From: Pseudomonas protegens
GTDB lineage: Bacteria > Pseudomonadota > Gammaproteobacteria > Pseudomonadales > Pseudomonadaceae
DNA: 64,000 nt
Assembly (NCBI RefSeq): GCF_003363755.1
Contig: NZ_CP031396.1
Coordinates: forward strand, 558,001-622,000
Reading direction: 5' to 3'
Part shown: piece after piece, positions 57,023 through 64,000 of the stretch
How positions within the stretch are numbered: position 1 is the stretch's first letter
Layout of the letters: the number at the start of each line of letters is the position of its first letter
Made by a program: the position numbers and the translations under genes
The notes under the pieces: model-generated
What the model saw: only the letters and a program-made list of their open reading frames with translations
What the model was told of the DNA's origin: nothing
Databases searched by the model: none

Positions 57023-57137
57023 GCAGCGGCAAGTTCCAGCCACTCGCTGCAAGACACAATCGAACGCAGTGCCAAGCCACCAGCCTCAAGTCACAGGAGT
57101 CCGCTCTTGTGGCTTGCAGCTTGACGCTTGCCGCTGC
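57023..57137. repeat. Long-arm inverted repeat between hpaD and hpaF
   Basis: GCAGCGGCAAG (57023-57033) and CTTGCCGCTGC (57127-57137) are perfect 11-bp inverted arms. CTCGCTGCAAG and CTTGCAGC-like segments lie between them. It looks like a further REP-type family (AGCGGCAAGCTxCAAG) and begins 2 bp after the hpaD stop. Confidence 0.75.
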
Positions 57138-57155
57138 CTCCCAAGGAGACTTCCC

Positions 57156-57545
57156 GTGCCGCATTTCATCGCTGAGTACACCGACAACATCGAACAGGCC
57201 GCCGATCTGCCAGGGCTGTTCAGCAAGGTTCATGACTACCTGGGCGCCACGGGCGTGTTTCCCCTTGGGGGCATTCGCAGCCGCGGGGTACGCCTGGACA
57301 CCTGGCGCATGGCCGATGGCAAGCACGACTACGCCTTTGTCCATATGCGCCTGCAAGTGGGTGCCGGTCGTGACCTGGCCACCCGGCGCCAAGTGGCCGA
57401 GGGGCTGTTCGACATCATCAAGGCCCACTTCGCCACGCTGCAGGCGCAGCGCTTGCTGGCCCTGTCGTTCGAGATGAGCGAGCTGGATGCCGAGCTGAAC
57501 TTCAAGCACAACAACGTGCATGAGTTCCTGCGCGGACAGGCCTGA
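57156..57545 (+). CDS. hpaF: 5-Carboxymethyl-2-hydroxymuconate delta-isomerase
   Basis: The product is 129 residues of the CHMI/tautomerase superfamily. The N-terminal Pro after the initiator ([14 protein letters not shown]) acts as the catalytic base. Length and motifs ([54 protein letters not shown]) match HpaF. It isomerises 5-carboxymethyl-2-hydroxymuconate to the oxo form. The start is GTG at 57156, required to place Pro at position 2 and supported by AAGGAG 8 bases upstream. Confidence 0.94.
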   Translation: MPHFIAEYTDNIEQAADLPGLFSKVHDYLGATGVFPLGGIRSRGVRLDTWRMADGKHDYAFVHMRLQVGAGRDLATRRQVAEGLFDIIKAHFATLQAQRLLALSFEMSELDAELNFKHNNVHEFLRGQA

Positions 57546-57553
57546 GCATTGTG

Positions 57554-57680
57554 CCGGCCCTTTCGTCGGCAAGCCGGCTCCTGCACAACGCCCATGCCAC
57601 CCGTAGGAACTGGCTTGCCAGCGAACAGGCCCGCAAGCCAGGCGCCAGCCCCGAGGCAGACTTCGCTGGCAAGCCGACCC
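57554..57680. repeat. REP cluster between hpaF and hpaX
   Basis: Three copies of the GTAGGAGCCGGCTTGCC family lie here: inverted at about 57562-57582 (CGTCGGCAAGCCGGCTCCTG), direct at 57603-57625 (GTAGGAACTGGCTTGCCAGC), and inverted at about 57663-57677 (CGCTGGCAAGCCGACC). They occupy most of the 162-bp gap. Confidence 0.85.
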
Positions 57681-57707
57681 ACACAAGAACAATAACGAGA
57701 TCCCCCC

Positions 57708-59015
57708 ATGTCCCATCCCGCAATCGCCGAGGCTCCTGTGGCCGAGGTCAACGACTGCTATCGCAAGATCACCTGGCGGCTGATGCCGCTGTTGTTCGTC
57801 TGCTACATCTTCGCCCACCTGGACCGTATCAATATCGGCTTCGCCAAGTTGCAGATGACCCAGGACCTGGGCTTCAGCGACAGCGTCTACGGCCTCGGCG
57901 CCGGGCTGTTCTTCGTGGCCTACGCGCTGTTCGGGGTGCCCAGCAACCTGGCCCTGGAGCGGGTCGGACCACGGCGCTGGATCGCCTTGCTGATGCTGGT
58001 CTGGGGCCTGCTGTCCAGTGCCCTGATGCTGGTCGACAGCGCCTGGGGCTTCTATGTGCTGCGCTTTCTGCTGGGGGTCGCCGAGGCGGGGTTCTTCCCC
58101 GGCATCCTGGTGCTGCTCAACCGCTGGTTCCCGGCCAGCCGCCGCGGTCAGGTCACCGCGCTGTTCGCCATTGCCGTGCCCATGGCCGGGGTGATTGGCG
58201 GGCCCCTGTCGGGGTGGATTCTGGAAAGCTTCCACGACTTCGGCGGCCTACGCGGCTGGCAATGGATGTTCCTCATCGAAGGCTTGCCCGTGGTGTTGCT
58301 GGGTCTAGTGGTGCTCAAGGCCCTGCCGGAAAGCATCGAGCAGGTGAACTGGCTGACCCCGGCGCAGAAAACCCAGCTGTTGCAGGCGCTGCAACAGGAA
58401 GAACAGCGCAAGTCCATCAACCGCTTCAGCGACATCCTCACGGAGCGCCATGTCTGGCTGCTGGTGTGCATCTACTTCGCGGTGATGCTGGCGGTGAACA
58501 CCATCGCCTTCTGGATGCCGACCCTGATCCACCACGCCGGCATCGCCCGGGACAGCAACGTCGGCCTGCTCAGCGCCCTGCCCTATCTGGCCGGTTGCCT
58601 GTTCATGCTCGGCGTTGGCCGTTCTTCGGACCGCCTGCGCGAGCGCCGCTGGCATTTGGCGATACCGCTATTGATGTCCAGCCTCGGCCTGACTCTCACG
58701 GGGCTGGCCCCGGGCGACCCGTGGCTGGTGATGTTCGGCCTGTTGGTGGCGGGCATGGGCGCCAGCGCCGCGCTGCCGATGTTCTGGCAGTTGCCGCCGG
58801 CCTTTCTCGCCAGCAGCACCCAGGCCGCGGGTATTGCCCTGATCAGTTCCTTCGGCAGTGTGGCCGCCTTCCTCGCGCCCTACCTGATCGGCGTGGTGCG
58901 CGACGCCACCCAAAGCGCCAGCCTCGCCCTCTATGCCCTGGCCCTGCTGATCGCCCTGGGCGCCTGGCTGGTGCTGCGGGTGCCAGCCCATATCGTCAAC
59001 CCTCGGGAGAAATAA
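57708..59015 (+). CDS. hpaX: 4-Hydroxyphenylacetate permease, MFS
   Basis: This 435-residue major-facilitator transporter has twelve predicted helices. The N-terminus reads [20 protein letters not shown] and [16 protein letters not shown], whose LDR-N-GFA pattern marks the anion:cation symporter family that includes E. coli HpaX. It imports 4-HPA across the inner membrane. It lies inside the hpa operon, between hpaF and hpaH. The gap upstream is filled with REP copies, so part of the transcript may be processed there. Confidence 0.93.
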   Translation: MSHPAIAEAPVAEVNDCYRKITWRLMPLLFVCYIFAHLDRINIGFAKLQMTQDLGFSDSVYGLGAGLFFVAYALFGVPSNLALERVGPRRWIALLMLVWGLLSSALMLVDSAWGFYVLRFLLGVAEAGFFPGILVLLNRWFPASRRGQVTALFAIAVPMAGVIGGPLSGWILESFHDFGGLRGWQWMFLIEGLPVVLLGLVVLKALPESIEQVNWLTPAQKTQLLQALQQEEQRKSINRFSDILTERHVWLLVCIYFAVMLAVNTIAFWMPTLIHHAGIARDSNVGLLSALPYLAGCLFMLGVGRSSDRLRERRWHLAIPLLMSSLGLTLTGLAPGDPWLVMFGLLVAGMGASAALPMFWQLPPAFLASSTQAAGIALISSFGSVAAFLAPYLIGVVRDATQSASLALYALALLIALGAWLVLRVPAHIVNPREK

Positions 59016-59017
59016 CC

Positions 59018-59821
59018 ATGCTCAGCCCTTCGGATATCCAAGAAGCCGCCGCGCGCCTCAATGCCGCCGAACGCAGCCGCGAACAGATCGGCCAGTTGTC
59101 CCTGCAATACCCCGACATCAGCATCGAGGATGCCTACGCCATCCAGCGCAGCTGGGTGGAGCAGAAGATCCGCGACGGCCGCAAGCTGGTGGGCCACAAG
59201 ATCGGCCTGACGTCCCGGGCGATGCAGGTATCGTCGAACATCACCGAGCCGGATTTCGGCGCCTTGCTGGACGACATGCTGTTCGATGAAGGCACGGACA
59301 TTCCCTTCCAGCGCTTTATCGTGCCGCGGGTCGAGGTGGAGCTGGCGTTCATCCTCGGCAAACCCCTGAAAGGCCCCCACTGCACGCTGTTCGATGTGCT
59401 GGACGCCACCGACTGGGTGATCCCGGCCCTGGAGATCATCGACGCGCGCATCCAGCAAGTGGACCCGCAGACCCAGGCCACGCGCAAGGTGTTCGACACC
59501 ATTTCCGACAACGCCGCCAACGCCGGGGTGGTAATGGGCGGCCGCGCCGTGCGCCCAGGGGATGTGGACCTGCGCAAGGTGCCGGCGGTGCTCTACCGCA
59601 ATGGCGTGATCGAGGAGTCCGGGGTGTCTGCCGCGGTACTCAACCACCCGGCCAAGGGCGTGGCCTGGCTGGCCAACAAGCTGGCGGCCTACGACGTCGG
59701 CCTGGAAGCCGGGCAGATCATTCTCGGCGGCTCCTTCACGCGCCCGGTGGCCGCCCGTCCCGGGGATGTCTTCCACGTGGACTACGATCAGTTGGGCAGC
59801 ATTGCCTGCCGCTTTGTCTGA
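59018..59821 (+). CDS. hpaH: 2-Oxo-hept-4-ene-1,7-dioate hydratase
   Basis: This 267-residue hydratase of the FAH/HpcG family has the length of E. coli HpaH. Motifs: [15 protein letters not shown], the metal-binding [14 protein letters not shown] (Glu ligands), [12 protein letters not shown] and [16 protein letters not shown]. It adds water to 2-oxohept-4-ene-1,7-dioate to give 4-hydroxy-2-oxoheptanedioate. GGGAGAAATAACC precedes the ATG at 59018, two bases after the hpaX stop. The next gene, hpaI, starts 10 bp after its end. Confidence 0.94.
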   Translation: MLSPSDIQEAAARLNAAERSREQIGQLSLQYPDISIEDAYAIQRSWVEQKIRDGRKLVGHKIGLTSRAMQVSSNITEPDFGALLDDMLFDEGTDIPFQRFIVPRVEVELAFILGKPLKGPHCTLFDVLDATDWVIPALEIIDARIQQVDPQTQATRKVFDTISDNAANAGVVMGGRAVRPGDVDLRKVPAVLYRNGVIEESGVSAAVLNHPAKGVAWLANKLAAYDVGLEAGQIILGGSFTRPVAARPGDVFHVDYDQLGSIACRFV

Positions 59822-59831
59822 GGAGACAGCC

Positions 59832-60632
59832 ATGGACATGCCTCTGAACCTGTTCAAACAACGACTGCAACACAGCGAACCGCAGATCGGCCTGTGGCTG
59901 GGGTTGGCCGACGGCTACTGCGCCGAGCTGGCGGCCAACGCCGGTTTCGACTGGCTGGTGCTGGACGGCGAACACGCGCCCAACGATCTGCGCAGCCTGC
60001 TGGCGCAGCTGCAGGCCATCGCGCCCTACGCAGCCCAGGGCATCATCCGCCCGCCCATTGGCGATACCGCGCTGATCAAGCAACTGCTGGACATCGGCGC
60101 CCAGACCCTGCTGATTCCCATGGTGGAAAGCGCCGAACAGGCACGTCAGCTAGTGCGCGCCATGCACTATCCGCCGCTGGGGGTGCGCGGGGTCGGCAGC
60201 GCCCTGGCCCGGGCATCGCGCTGGAACAGCGTCGCCGGCTACCTGGATCAGGCGGACGAGCAGATGTGCCTGCTGGTGCAGATCGAGAACCTCGAAGGCC
60301 TGCGCAACCTGGATGAGATTCTCGCGGTGGACGGAGTCGACGGCGTGTTTATCGGCCCGGCGGATCTGTCGGCGGCCATGGGCCAGCGGGGCAACCCCGG
60401 GCACCCCGAGGTGGTGGCCGCGATTGAAGACGCCATCGTGCGGATTCGTCAGGCGGGCAAGGCCGCGGGAATTCTCAGTGCCGATCAGCGTCTGGCCCGG
60501 CGCTGCATCGAACTGGGGGCGAATTTTGTTGCGGTGGGCGTAGATACCACGGTCCTGATGAAAGGCTTGCAGAGCCTGGCCGGCCAGTACAAGACCCTGG
60601 ACACCCCTACCAGCGAAGGCGGGGTTTACTGA
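59832..60632 (+). CDS. hpaI: 4-Hydroxy-2-oxoheptanedioate aldolase
   Basis: This 266-residue class II pyruvate aldolase (HpcH/HpaI family) cleaves 4-hydroxy-2-oxoheptanedioate to pyruvate and succinic semialdehyde, the last step of the pathway. Motifs: [20 protein letters not shown], the catalytic [12 protein letters not shown] with its histidine, RPPIGD, the metal Glu/Asp in [12 protein letters not shown] and [18 protein letters not shown] precedes the ATG at 59832. It is the last gene of the hpa operon; structured repeats follow it. Confidence 0.95.
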   Translation: MDMPLNLFKQRLQHSEPQIGLWLGLADGYCAELAANAGFDWLVLDGEHAPNDLRSLLAQLQAIAPYAAQGIIRPPIGDTALIKQLLDIGAQTLLIPMVESAEQARQLVRAMHYPPLGVRGVGSALARASRWNSVAGYLDQADEQMCLLVQIENLEGLRNLDEILAVDGVDGVFIGPADLSAAMGQRGNPGHPEVVAAIEDAIVRIRQAGKAAGILSADQRLARRCIELGANFVAVGVDTTVLMKGLQSLAGQYKTLDTPTSEGGVY

Positions 60633-60704
60633 CGAACGCTGGCTGGTAGCCTCTTCGCTGGCCAGCCAGCTCACTGCCCCACCCCCTGCTTCAGGCCGGC
60701 CGCA

Positions 60705-61055
60705 AGGCCGCCGTCAGATTTTGATTTTGCTTTTGATCTGCCTGCCCCGTTAACCACGATGGCCGAACGCAGGCATTGATCCGTGGGCAAGCCGGCAAGG
60801 ATGCCGGGTTAGCCGCCACCCGGCCAGGGATGGCCGGTGGCGGCGGCCCACGGATCAATGCCGGAGTTCGGGCATGCCGAGCCCCAGCGAGGCACCGAGT
60901 GGAGGGGCAAAGCCCTTTGGTTACTTTGGGGCCCCAAAGTGACTCGCCGTAAGGGCGAAACCGCCAGCCGCCGCCCCTGCAGAAATGGATATGTCCTCCA
61001 AACCGCCACTGTGAGAGCGAACCCCTAAGCGGCCATTACCGCAGCACCGGATATG
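60705..61055 (-). repeat. Structured intergenic element, copy 3
   Basis: This is the same element as at 19.7 and 20.2 kb, here on the minus strand after hpaI. P1 is perfect (60772-60788 with 60846-60862, 17 bp). P2 and P3 are inside it; P3 has one mismatch. P0 is a perfect palindrome, ACTTTGGGGCCCCAAAGT (about 60925-60942). An AT-rich run (GATTTTGATTTTGCTTTTGA) lies at its far end (60717-60738). Two decayed 59-bp units lie at about 60950-61055. A degenerate REP also precedes it at 60636-60672. No gene is present in 60633-61106. Confidence 0.87.
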
Positions 61056-61106
61056 CCCACCACCGGCCCTAATTAACGAACTTCACTGACCAGCTCCAGC
61101 GAGTAT

Positions 61107-62249
61107 CTAGCGGGCGTTGCGGGCCAAGCGCCAGACGCGGGCGATGTCGGCGGCGCGTTCGCGCAGCAGGCGCGGGGCCTCGCGGCAGGCCTGTTCCAGG
61201 CTCATGGGGCCGCTGGTCAGGGCGAAGGCCGCATCCACGCCGTGGGCGTACATCTGCTGGTAACCCTCGCCCAGGGTGCCGGCAATCACGATCACCGGAA
61301 CGCCCTGCTCCCGGGCAATGCGCGCTACGCCAAAGGGGGTCTTGCCGCGCAGGGTCTGGGCGTCAAAGCGGCCCTCACCGGTAATCACCAGATCGGCACC
61401 GCGCACGGCCTGTTCCAGGCCCACCAGCTCCGCAACCACTTCCACCCCCGGGCGAAATTGCGCGCCGAGGAACGCCTTGGCGGCAAACCCCAGGCCGCCC
61501 GCCGCGCCGCTGCCGGGTTCGTCACGCAGGTCCTTGGGCAACACCTGGGCACACAGGTCGGCGAAGTGCCCCAGGGCCCGGTCCAGCGCTTGCACCTGTT
61601 GCGACGAAGCACCTTTCTGCGGGCCGAAGATCGCCGAGGCACCGTGCTCGCCACACAGCGGGTTGTTGACGTCGGCGGCGATTTCAAAACGTACCTGGGC
61701 CAGACGCGGGTCCATGCCATCGAGCTCGATACCGGCCAGATCAGCCAGGGCCAGACCACCCCGGGGCAGTACCTGACCCTGGCGATCCAGCAATTTGAGA
61801 CCCAGGGCTTGCAGGGCACCGGCGCCACCGTCGTTGGTGGCGCTGCCGCCGATGGCCAGGATGATGCGCTGGGCCCCGGCCTCCAGCGCGGCCAGGATCA
61901 GTTCCCCTGTACCGAAGGTGCTGCTGTTGCAGGCATCGCGCTGATCCAGCGCCAGTAATTGCAGGCCGCTGGCCTCGGCCATTTCAATGATTGCCGTGTG
62001 GCTCTGGGGCAGCCAGCCCCAGCGGGCTTCGACCGGCGCCCCCAGCGGTCCCTGGACCCGATGGCTGCGCAGCTGCCCGTCACAAGCGGCGAGAATCGAC
62101 TCCACCGTGCCCTCGCCGCCGTCGGCCATCGGGCATTGACGTAGCTCGGCGTCGGACCAGACCTCGGCCAGCCCCAGGGCAATGGCCTGGGCCACGCCTT
62201 CGGCACTCAGGCTGTCCTTGAACGAGTCGGGGGCGATGATGATCTTCAT
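61107..62249 (-). CDS. Glycerate kinase, GarK/GlxK family
   Basis: This 380-residue type II glycerate kinase phosphorylates D-glycerate to 2-phosphoglycerate. It begins MKIIIAPDSFKDSLSAEGVA and carries PMADGGEGTVESIL, ILAIGGSATNDGGAGALQAL and VITGEGRFDAQTLRGKTPFG, all diagnostic of the family. GGAGAA lies upstream of the ATG at 62249. It lies downstream of the cdaR-like gene on the same strand, though 417 bp of repeats separate the two. The context fits sugar-diacid or glycerate utilisation controlled by CdaR. Confidence 0.94.
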   Translation of the reverse strand: MKIIIAPDSFKDSLSAEGVAQAIALGLAEVWSDAELRQCPMADGGEGTVESILAACDGQLRSHRVQGPLGAPVEARWGWLPQSHTAIIEMAEASGLQLLALDQRDACNSSTFGTGELILAALEAGAQRIILAIGGSATNDGGAGALQALGLKLLDRQGQVLPRGGLALADLAGIELDGMDPRLAQVRFEIAADVNNPLCGEHGASAIFGPQKGASSQQVQALDRALGHFADLCAQVLPKDLRDEPGSGAAGGLGFAAKAFLGAQFRPGVEVVAELVGLEQAVRGADLVITGEGRFDAQTLRGKTPFGVARIAREQGVPVIVIAGTLGEGYQQMYAHGVDAAFALTSGPMSLEQACREAPRLLRERAADIARVWRLARNAR

Positions 62250-62380
62250 GGGGTGTTCTCCGGTTCTTGTGCCGCCATGCTGCCACTTGGCGCAGGCGCT
62301 GGCCCCGGTCCGCTGCACAAGTCCGGGGGCGCTTTATTGTTCATTGCTACAACGGCGCAGCCTCGCCTAGCGTTGAAACC

Positions 62381-62670
62381 GCTGCCGCAGGCTGCGAACG
62401 GGCGCGGAGCGCTCGCGAGGGGCTTGAAGACGATGCAGGTTTGACGGGAGATTGCCAAGCAAGGCCCTGCGGGCCTTTGCGCAGCCTCGCCATGGCTCGG
62501 CAGCGGCTACACCAGTTAAATCCTCCTGGACGCTGTAGCCGCTGCCGCAGGCTGCGAACGGGCGCGGAGCGCTCGCGAGGGGCTTGAAGGCGATGCCGGT
62601 TTGACGGGAGATTGCCAGGCAAGGCCCTGCGGGCCTTTGCGCAGCCTCGCCATGGCTCGGCAGCGGCTAC
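62381..62670. repeat. Tandem 160-bp REP duplication
   Basis: GCTGCCGCAGGCTGCGAACG occurs at 62381 and again at 62541. The about 130 bp following each copy are nearly identical, including GAGCGCTCGCGAGGGGCTTG and the closing inverted REP, CGGCAGCGGCTACA. Each unit is thus a complete REP doublet duplicated in tandem. The last inverted copy contains the stop codon of the cdaR-like gene. Confidence 0.92.
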
Positions 62671-63797
62671 AGGGGATTGTGTTGAGCCGTGTTGGGGGGC
62701 AGCAATTGCACCCCCAGGTACAGGGCCAGCATGCCGTCCAGGCGCAAGGGGTCGACGCCGCTGAGTTCGGCAATCCGCTCCATGCGGTAGCGCAGGCTGT
62801 TGCGGTGGATGCCCAGGGCGTCGGCGCAGGCCTGGCTCTGGCCATCGTGGTCGCACCAGCTGCGCAAGGTCGCCAGCAACTGGCCGTTGCTGTCCTTGGC
62901 CAGCACCTTGCGCAACGGGGTCAGCAACTCGTCCAGGGCGTCGTCGTTGCGGTGGCGCCAGAGCATCACCGGCAGACGGTAGCGGTTGAGGGTCAGCAGG
63001 CGCGAGTCCGGCAGCAGGTCGCGGCCGTAGGCCAGCAGGTCGCCGACCCGACGATAGCAACGGCGCAATCCGGCCAGGCCATCGGCCTGCCCGCCCACGG
63101 CAACCCGCAGGATGTTCCAGCCCTGGCCGTCGAGTTTTTCCAGCAGGCGCGGGTTGTCCAGGCTGAAGTTCGCCGGGCGACACCAGAGCAGGGAGGTCTT
63201 TGACGAACTGACGCACCAGCTGTCCGGGTAGCGGCTCATCAGCCAGGTGCTGAGGGTCTCGACGCCCTGCCCCACGGGCTGCTCCGGTGCCAGTTCGAAC
63301 AGGTAAGGGGTGCGCGCCAATTGCGGTTTGAGGCCCATCTGCCGAGCTTCATCCACCAGCCGTGGCGAGTCGCCGCTGTCGCTCAACAGCAGGGCCAGCA
63401 GATCGTCACAACGCTGGCGCCGCCATTGCTGTTCGGCCTGTTGGTGGCGCTGGCTCACCAGCATCTCGGCGGTCATGCGCACCAGTTCGGCGTAGGTGCG
63501 CAGCAACGCCGGATCGCCGGTGATGCCCAGCACGCCGATTAGCCGCTGGTCGTGCAGCAACGGCAGGTTGATCCCCGGCTGCACCCCCTTGAGCTGGCGT
63601 GCGGTGGGCTCGTCGATCTCCACCACCCGGCCGTTGGCCAGCACCAGTTGCGCGCCTTCGTGGCGGGTGTTGATGCGCTCCGGCTCGCCACTGCCCAGGA
63701 TCAGACCCTGGCTGTCCATGACGTTGACGTTGTAGGGCAGGATGGCCATCGTGCGGTCGACGATGTCCTGTGCCAGGTCATGATCGAGTTCGAACAT
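62667..63797 (-). CDS. cdaR: CdaR-type sugar-diacid regulator
   Basis: This 376-residue protein has an N-terminal sugar-diacid recognition domain (ELDHDLAQDIVDRTMAILPY, VNVMDSQGLILGSGEPERIN), a middle linker and a C-terminal PucR-type HTH (ACADALGIHRNSLRYRMERI). In E. coli, CdaR activates genes for glucarate, galactarate and glycerate use in response to those acids or glycerate. It is divergent from a gene starting at 63953 and upstream of glycerate kinase, which are plausible targets. The stop codon lies within a REP sequence. The symbol is given on family and context. Confidence 0.88.
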   Translation of the reverse strand: MFELDHDLAQDIVDRTMAILPYNVNVMDSQGLILGSGEPERINTRHEGAQLVLANGRVVEIDEPTARQLKGVQPGINLPLLHDQRLIGVLGITGDPALLRTYAELVRMTAEMLVSQRHQQAEQQWRRQRCDDLLALLLSDSGDSPRLVDEARQMGLKPQLARTPYLFELAPEQPVGQGVETLSTWLMSRYPDSWCVSSSKTSLLWCRPANFSLDNPRLLEKLDGQGWNILRVAVGGQADGLAGLRRCYRRVGDLLAYGRDLLPDSRLLTLNRYRLPVMLWRHRNDDALDELLTPLRKVLAKDSNGQLLATLRSWCDHDGQSQACADALGIHRNSLRYRMERIAELSGVDPLRLDGMLALYLGVQLLPPNTAQHNPL

Positions 63798-63952
63798 AGA
63801 GGGAAGGTCCTTGGACGTTGTTCAGTGGCACAGGGTCGGCGGCCAATCGCTGTGCGCCGGCACAAAGACAGCGACCTCGGTGTGACTGAGACTCTCGGGG
63901 CGGTCAACGTTACCCTTGCACCGCAAAAAATCATAATAAAGAGAGACACTCC
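63798..63952. promoter_or_regulatory. Divergent promoter region, cdaR / 63953 gene
   Basis: This 155-bp region lies between the cdaR-like gene and the divergent gene at the window end. An A-rich segment (GCAAAAAATCATAATAAAGA, about 63922-63941) contains CATAAT, a possible -10 for the plus-strand gene. No matching -35 at standard spacing was found. Confidence 0.4.
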
Positions 63953-64000
63953 ATGTCACAGAGCGCCGCTGCCCCACTGGCCCAGGCTGACGACAAGCAC
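63953..64000 (+). CDS. N-terminus of divergent gene, 3'-truncated
   Basis: Sixteen codons are visible (MSQSAAAPLAQADDKH), preceded by AAAGAGAGACACTCC, an acceptable ribosome site. The polar, Ala-rich start would suit the cytoplasmic N-terminus of a permease. Its position opposite cdaR fits a sugar-acid or glycerate transporter, but too little is present to decide. Confidence 0.55.
   Translation, partial: MSQSAAAPLAQADDKH

Noticed and set aside
57551..59017. Possible long fusion protein ending in the HpaH domain.
   Set aside because: The upstream part is a shadow frame of hpaX. HpaH has its own ribosome site and the expected 267-residue length from 59018.

Overview
The window is high-GC DNA from a Pseudomonas, most likely of the P. 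fluorescens complex (P. protegens/P. chlororaphis-like). The grounds are the NAD-type 180-kDa glutamate dehydrogenase, the ptxS-kguEKTD order, the split hpa regulon and several families of Pseudomonas REP-like intergenic repeats. The genus call is firm and the species call is inference. No rRNA, tRNA, insertion sequence, prophage or CRISPR array was seen.

Layout. 1-6.5 kb: end of a META/DUF4377 protein, a bidirectional terminator, gdhB on the minus strand and a small unknown acidic protein. 6.9-13.7 kb: one operon with overlapping genes, moxR-DUF58-DUF4381-batA-like-batB/TPR-batD, a periplasm-facing MoxR/VWA system. 14-19.5 kb: sbcD-sbcC-GST, also overlapping. 19.5-20.5 kb: a gene-free island of nested repeats, followed by a DUF1345 membrane protein. 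21.2-23.7 kb: an AT-richer leader and a HAF-repeat autotransporter. 24-26 kb: an orphan choline/betaine-type binding protein and an HSL-family esterase. 26.1-31.4 kb: ptxS-kguE-kguK-kguT-kguD, the complete 2-ketogluconate uptake and catabolism locus, with two perfect PtxS operators.

31.5-60.6 kb is a catabolic supercluster organised around 4-hydroxyphenylacetate (4-HPA). hpaB and hpaC (4-HPA to homoprotocatechuate) lie at 34.8-37.0 kb beside a chemoreceptor and an aminotransferase. The meta-cleavage genes hpaG1-G2-E-D-F-X-H-I, with their divergent regulator hpaA, lie at 52-60.6 kb. Between them are two less understood modules, each with its own regulator and transporter: LuxR-type regulator/outer-membrane channel/MFS/class II deacetylase (38.5-42.9 kb), and AraC regulator/DAD-type cupin dioxygenase/MFS/Zn-alcohol dehydrogenase/OprB porin/GMC oxidoreductase (43.6-50.8 kb). 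The second reads as a pathway that oxidises a diol or hydroxyketone and cleaves it oxidatively. 61-64 kb: glycerate kinase, CdaR-type regulator and the first codons of a divergent gene.

The most unusual items are three. First, a multi-copy intergenic element folds into a three-way junction with compensatory base changes between copies. Second, the orphan hydroxyketone-cleavage module has a coherent gene set but no known substrate. Third, the hpaG promoter carries a palindromic operator centred on the predicted start site, although no hpaR-like repressor gene is in the window.
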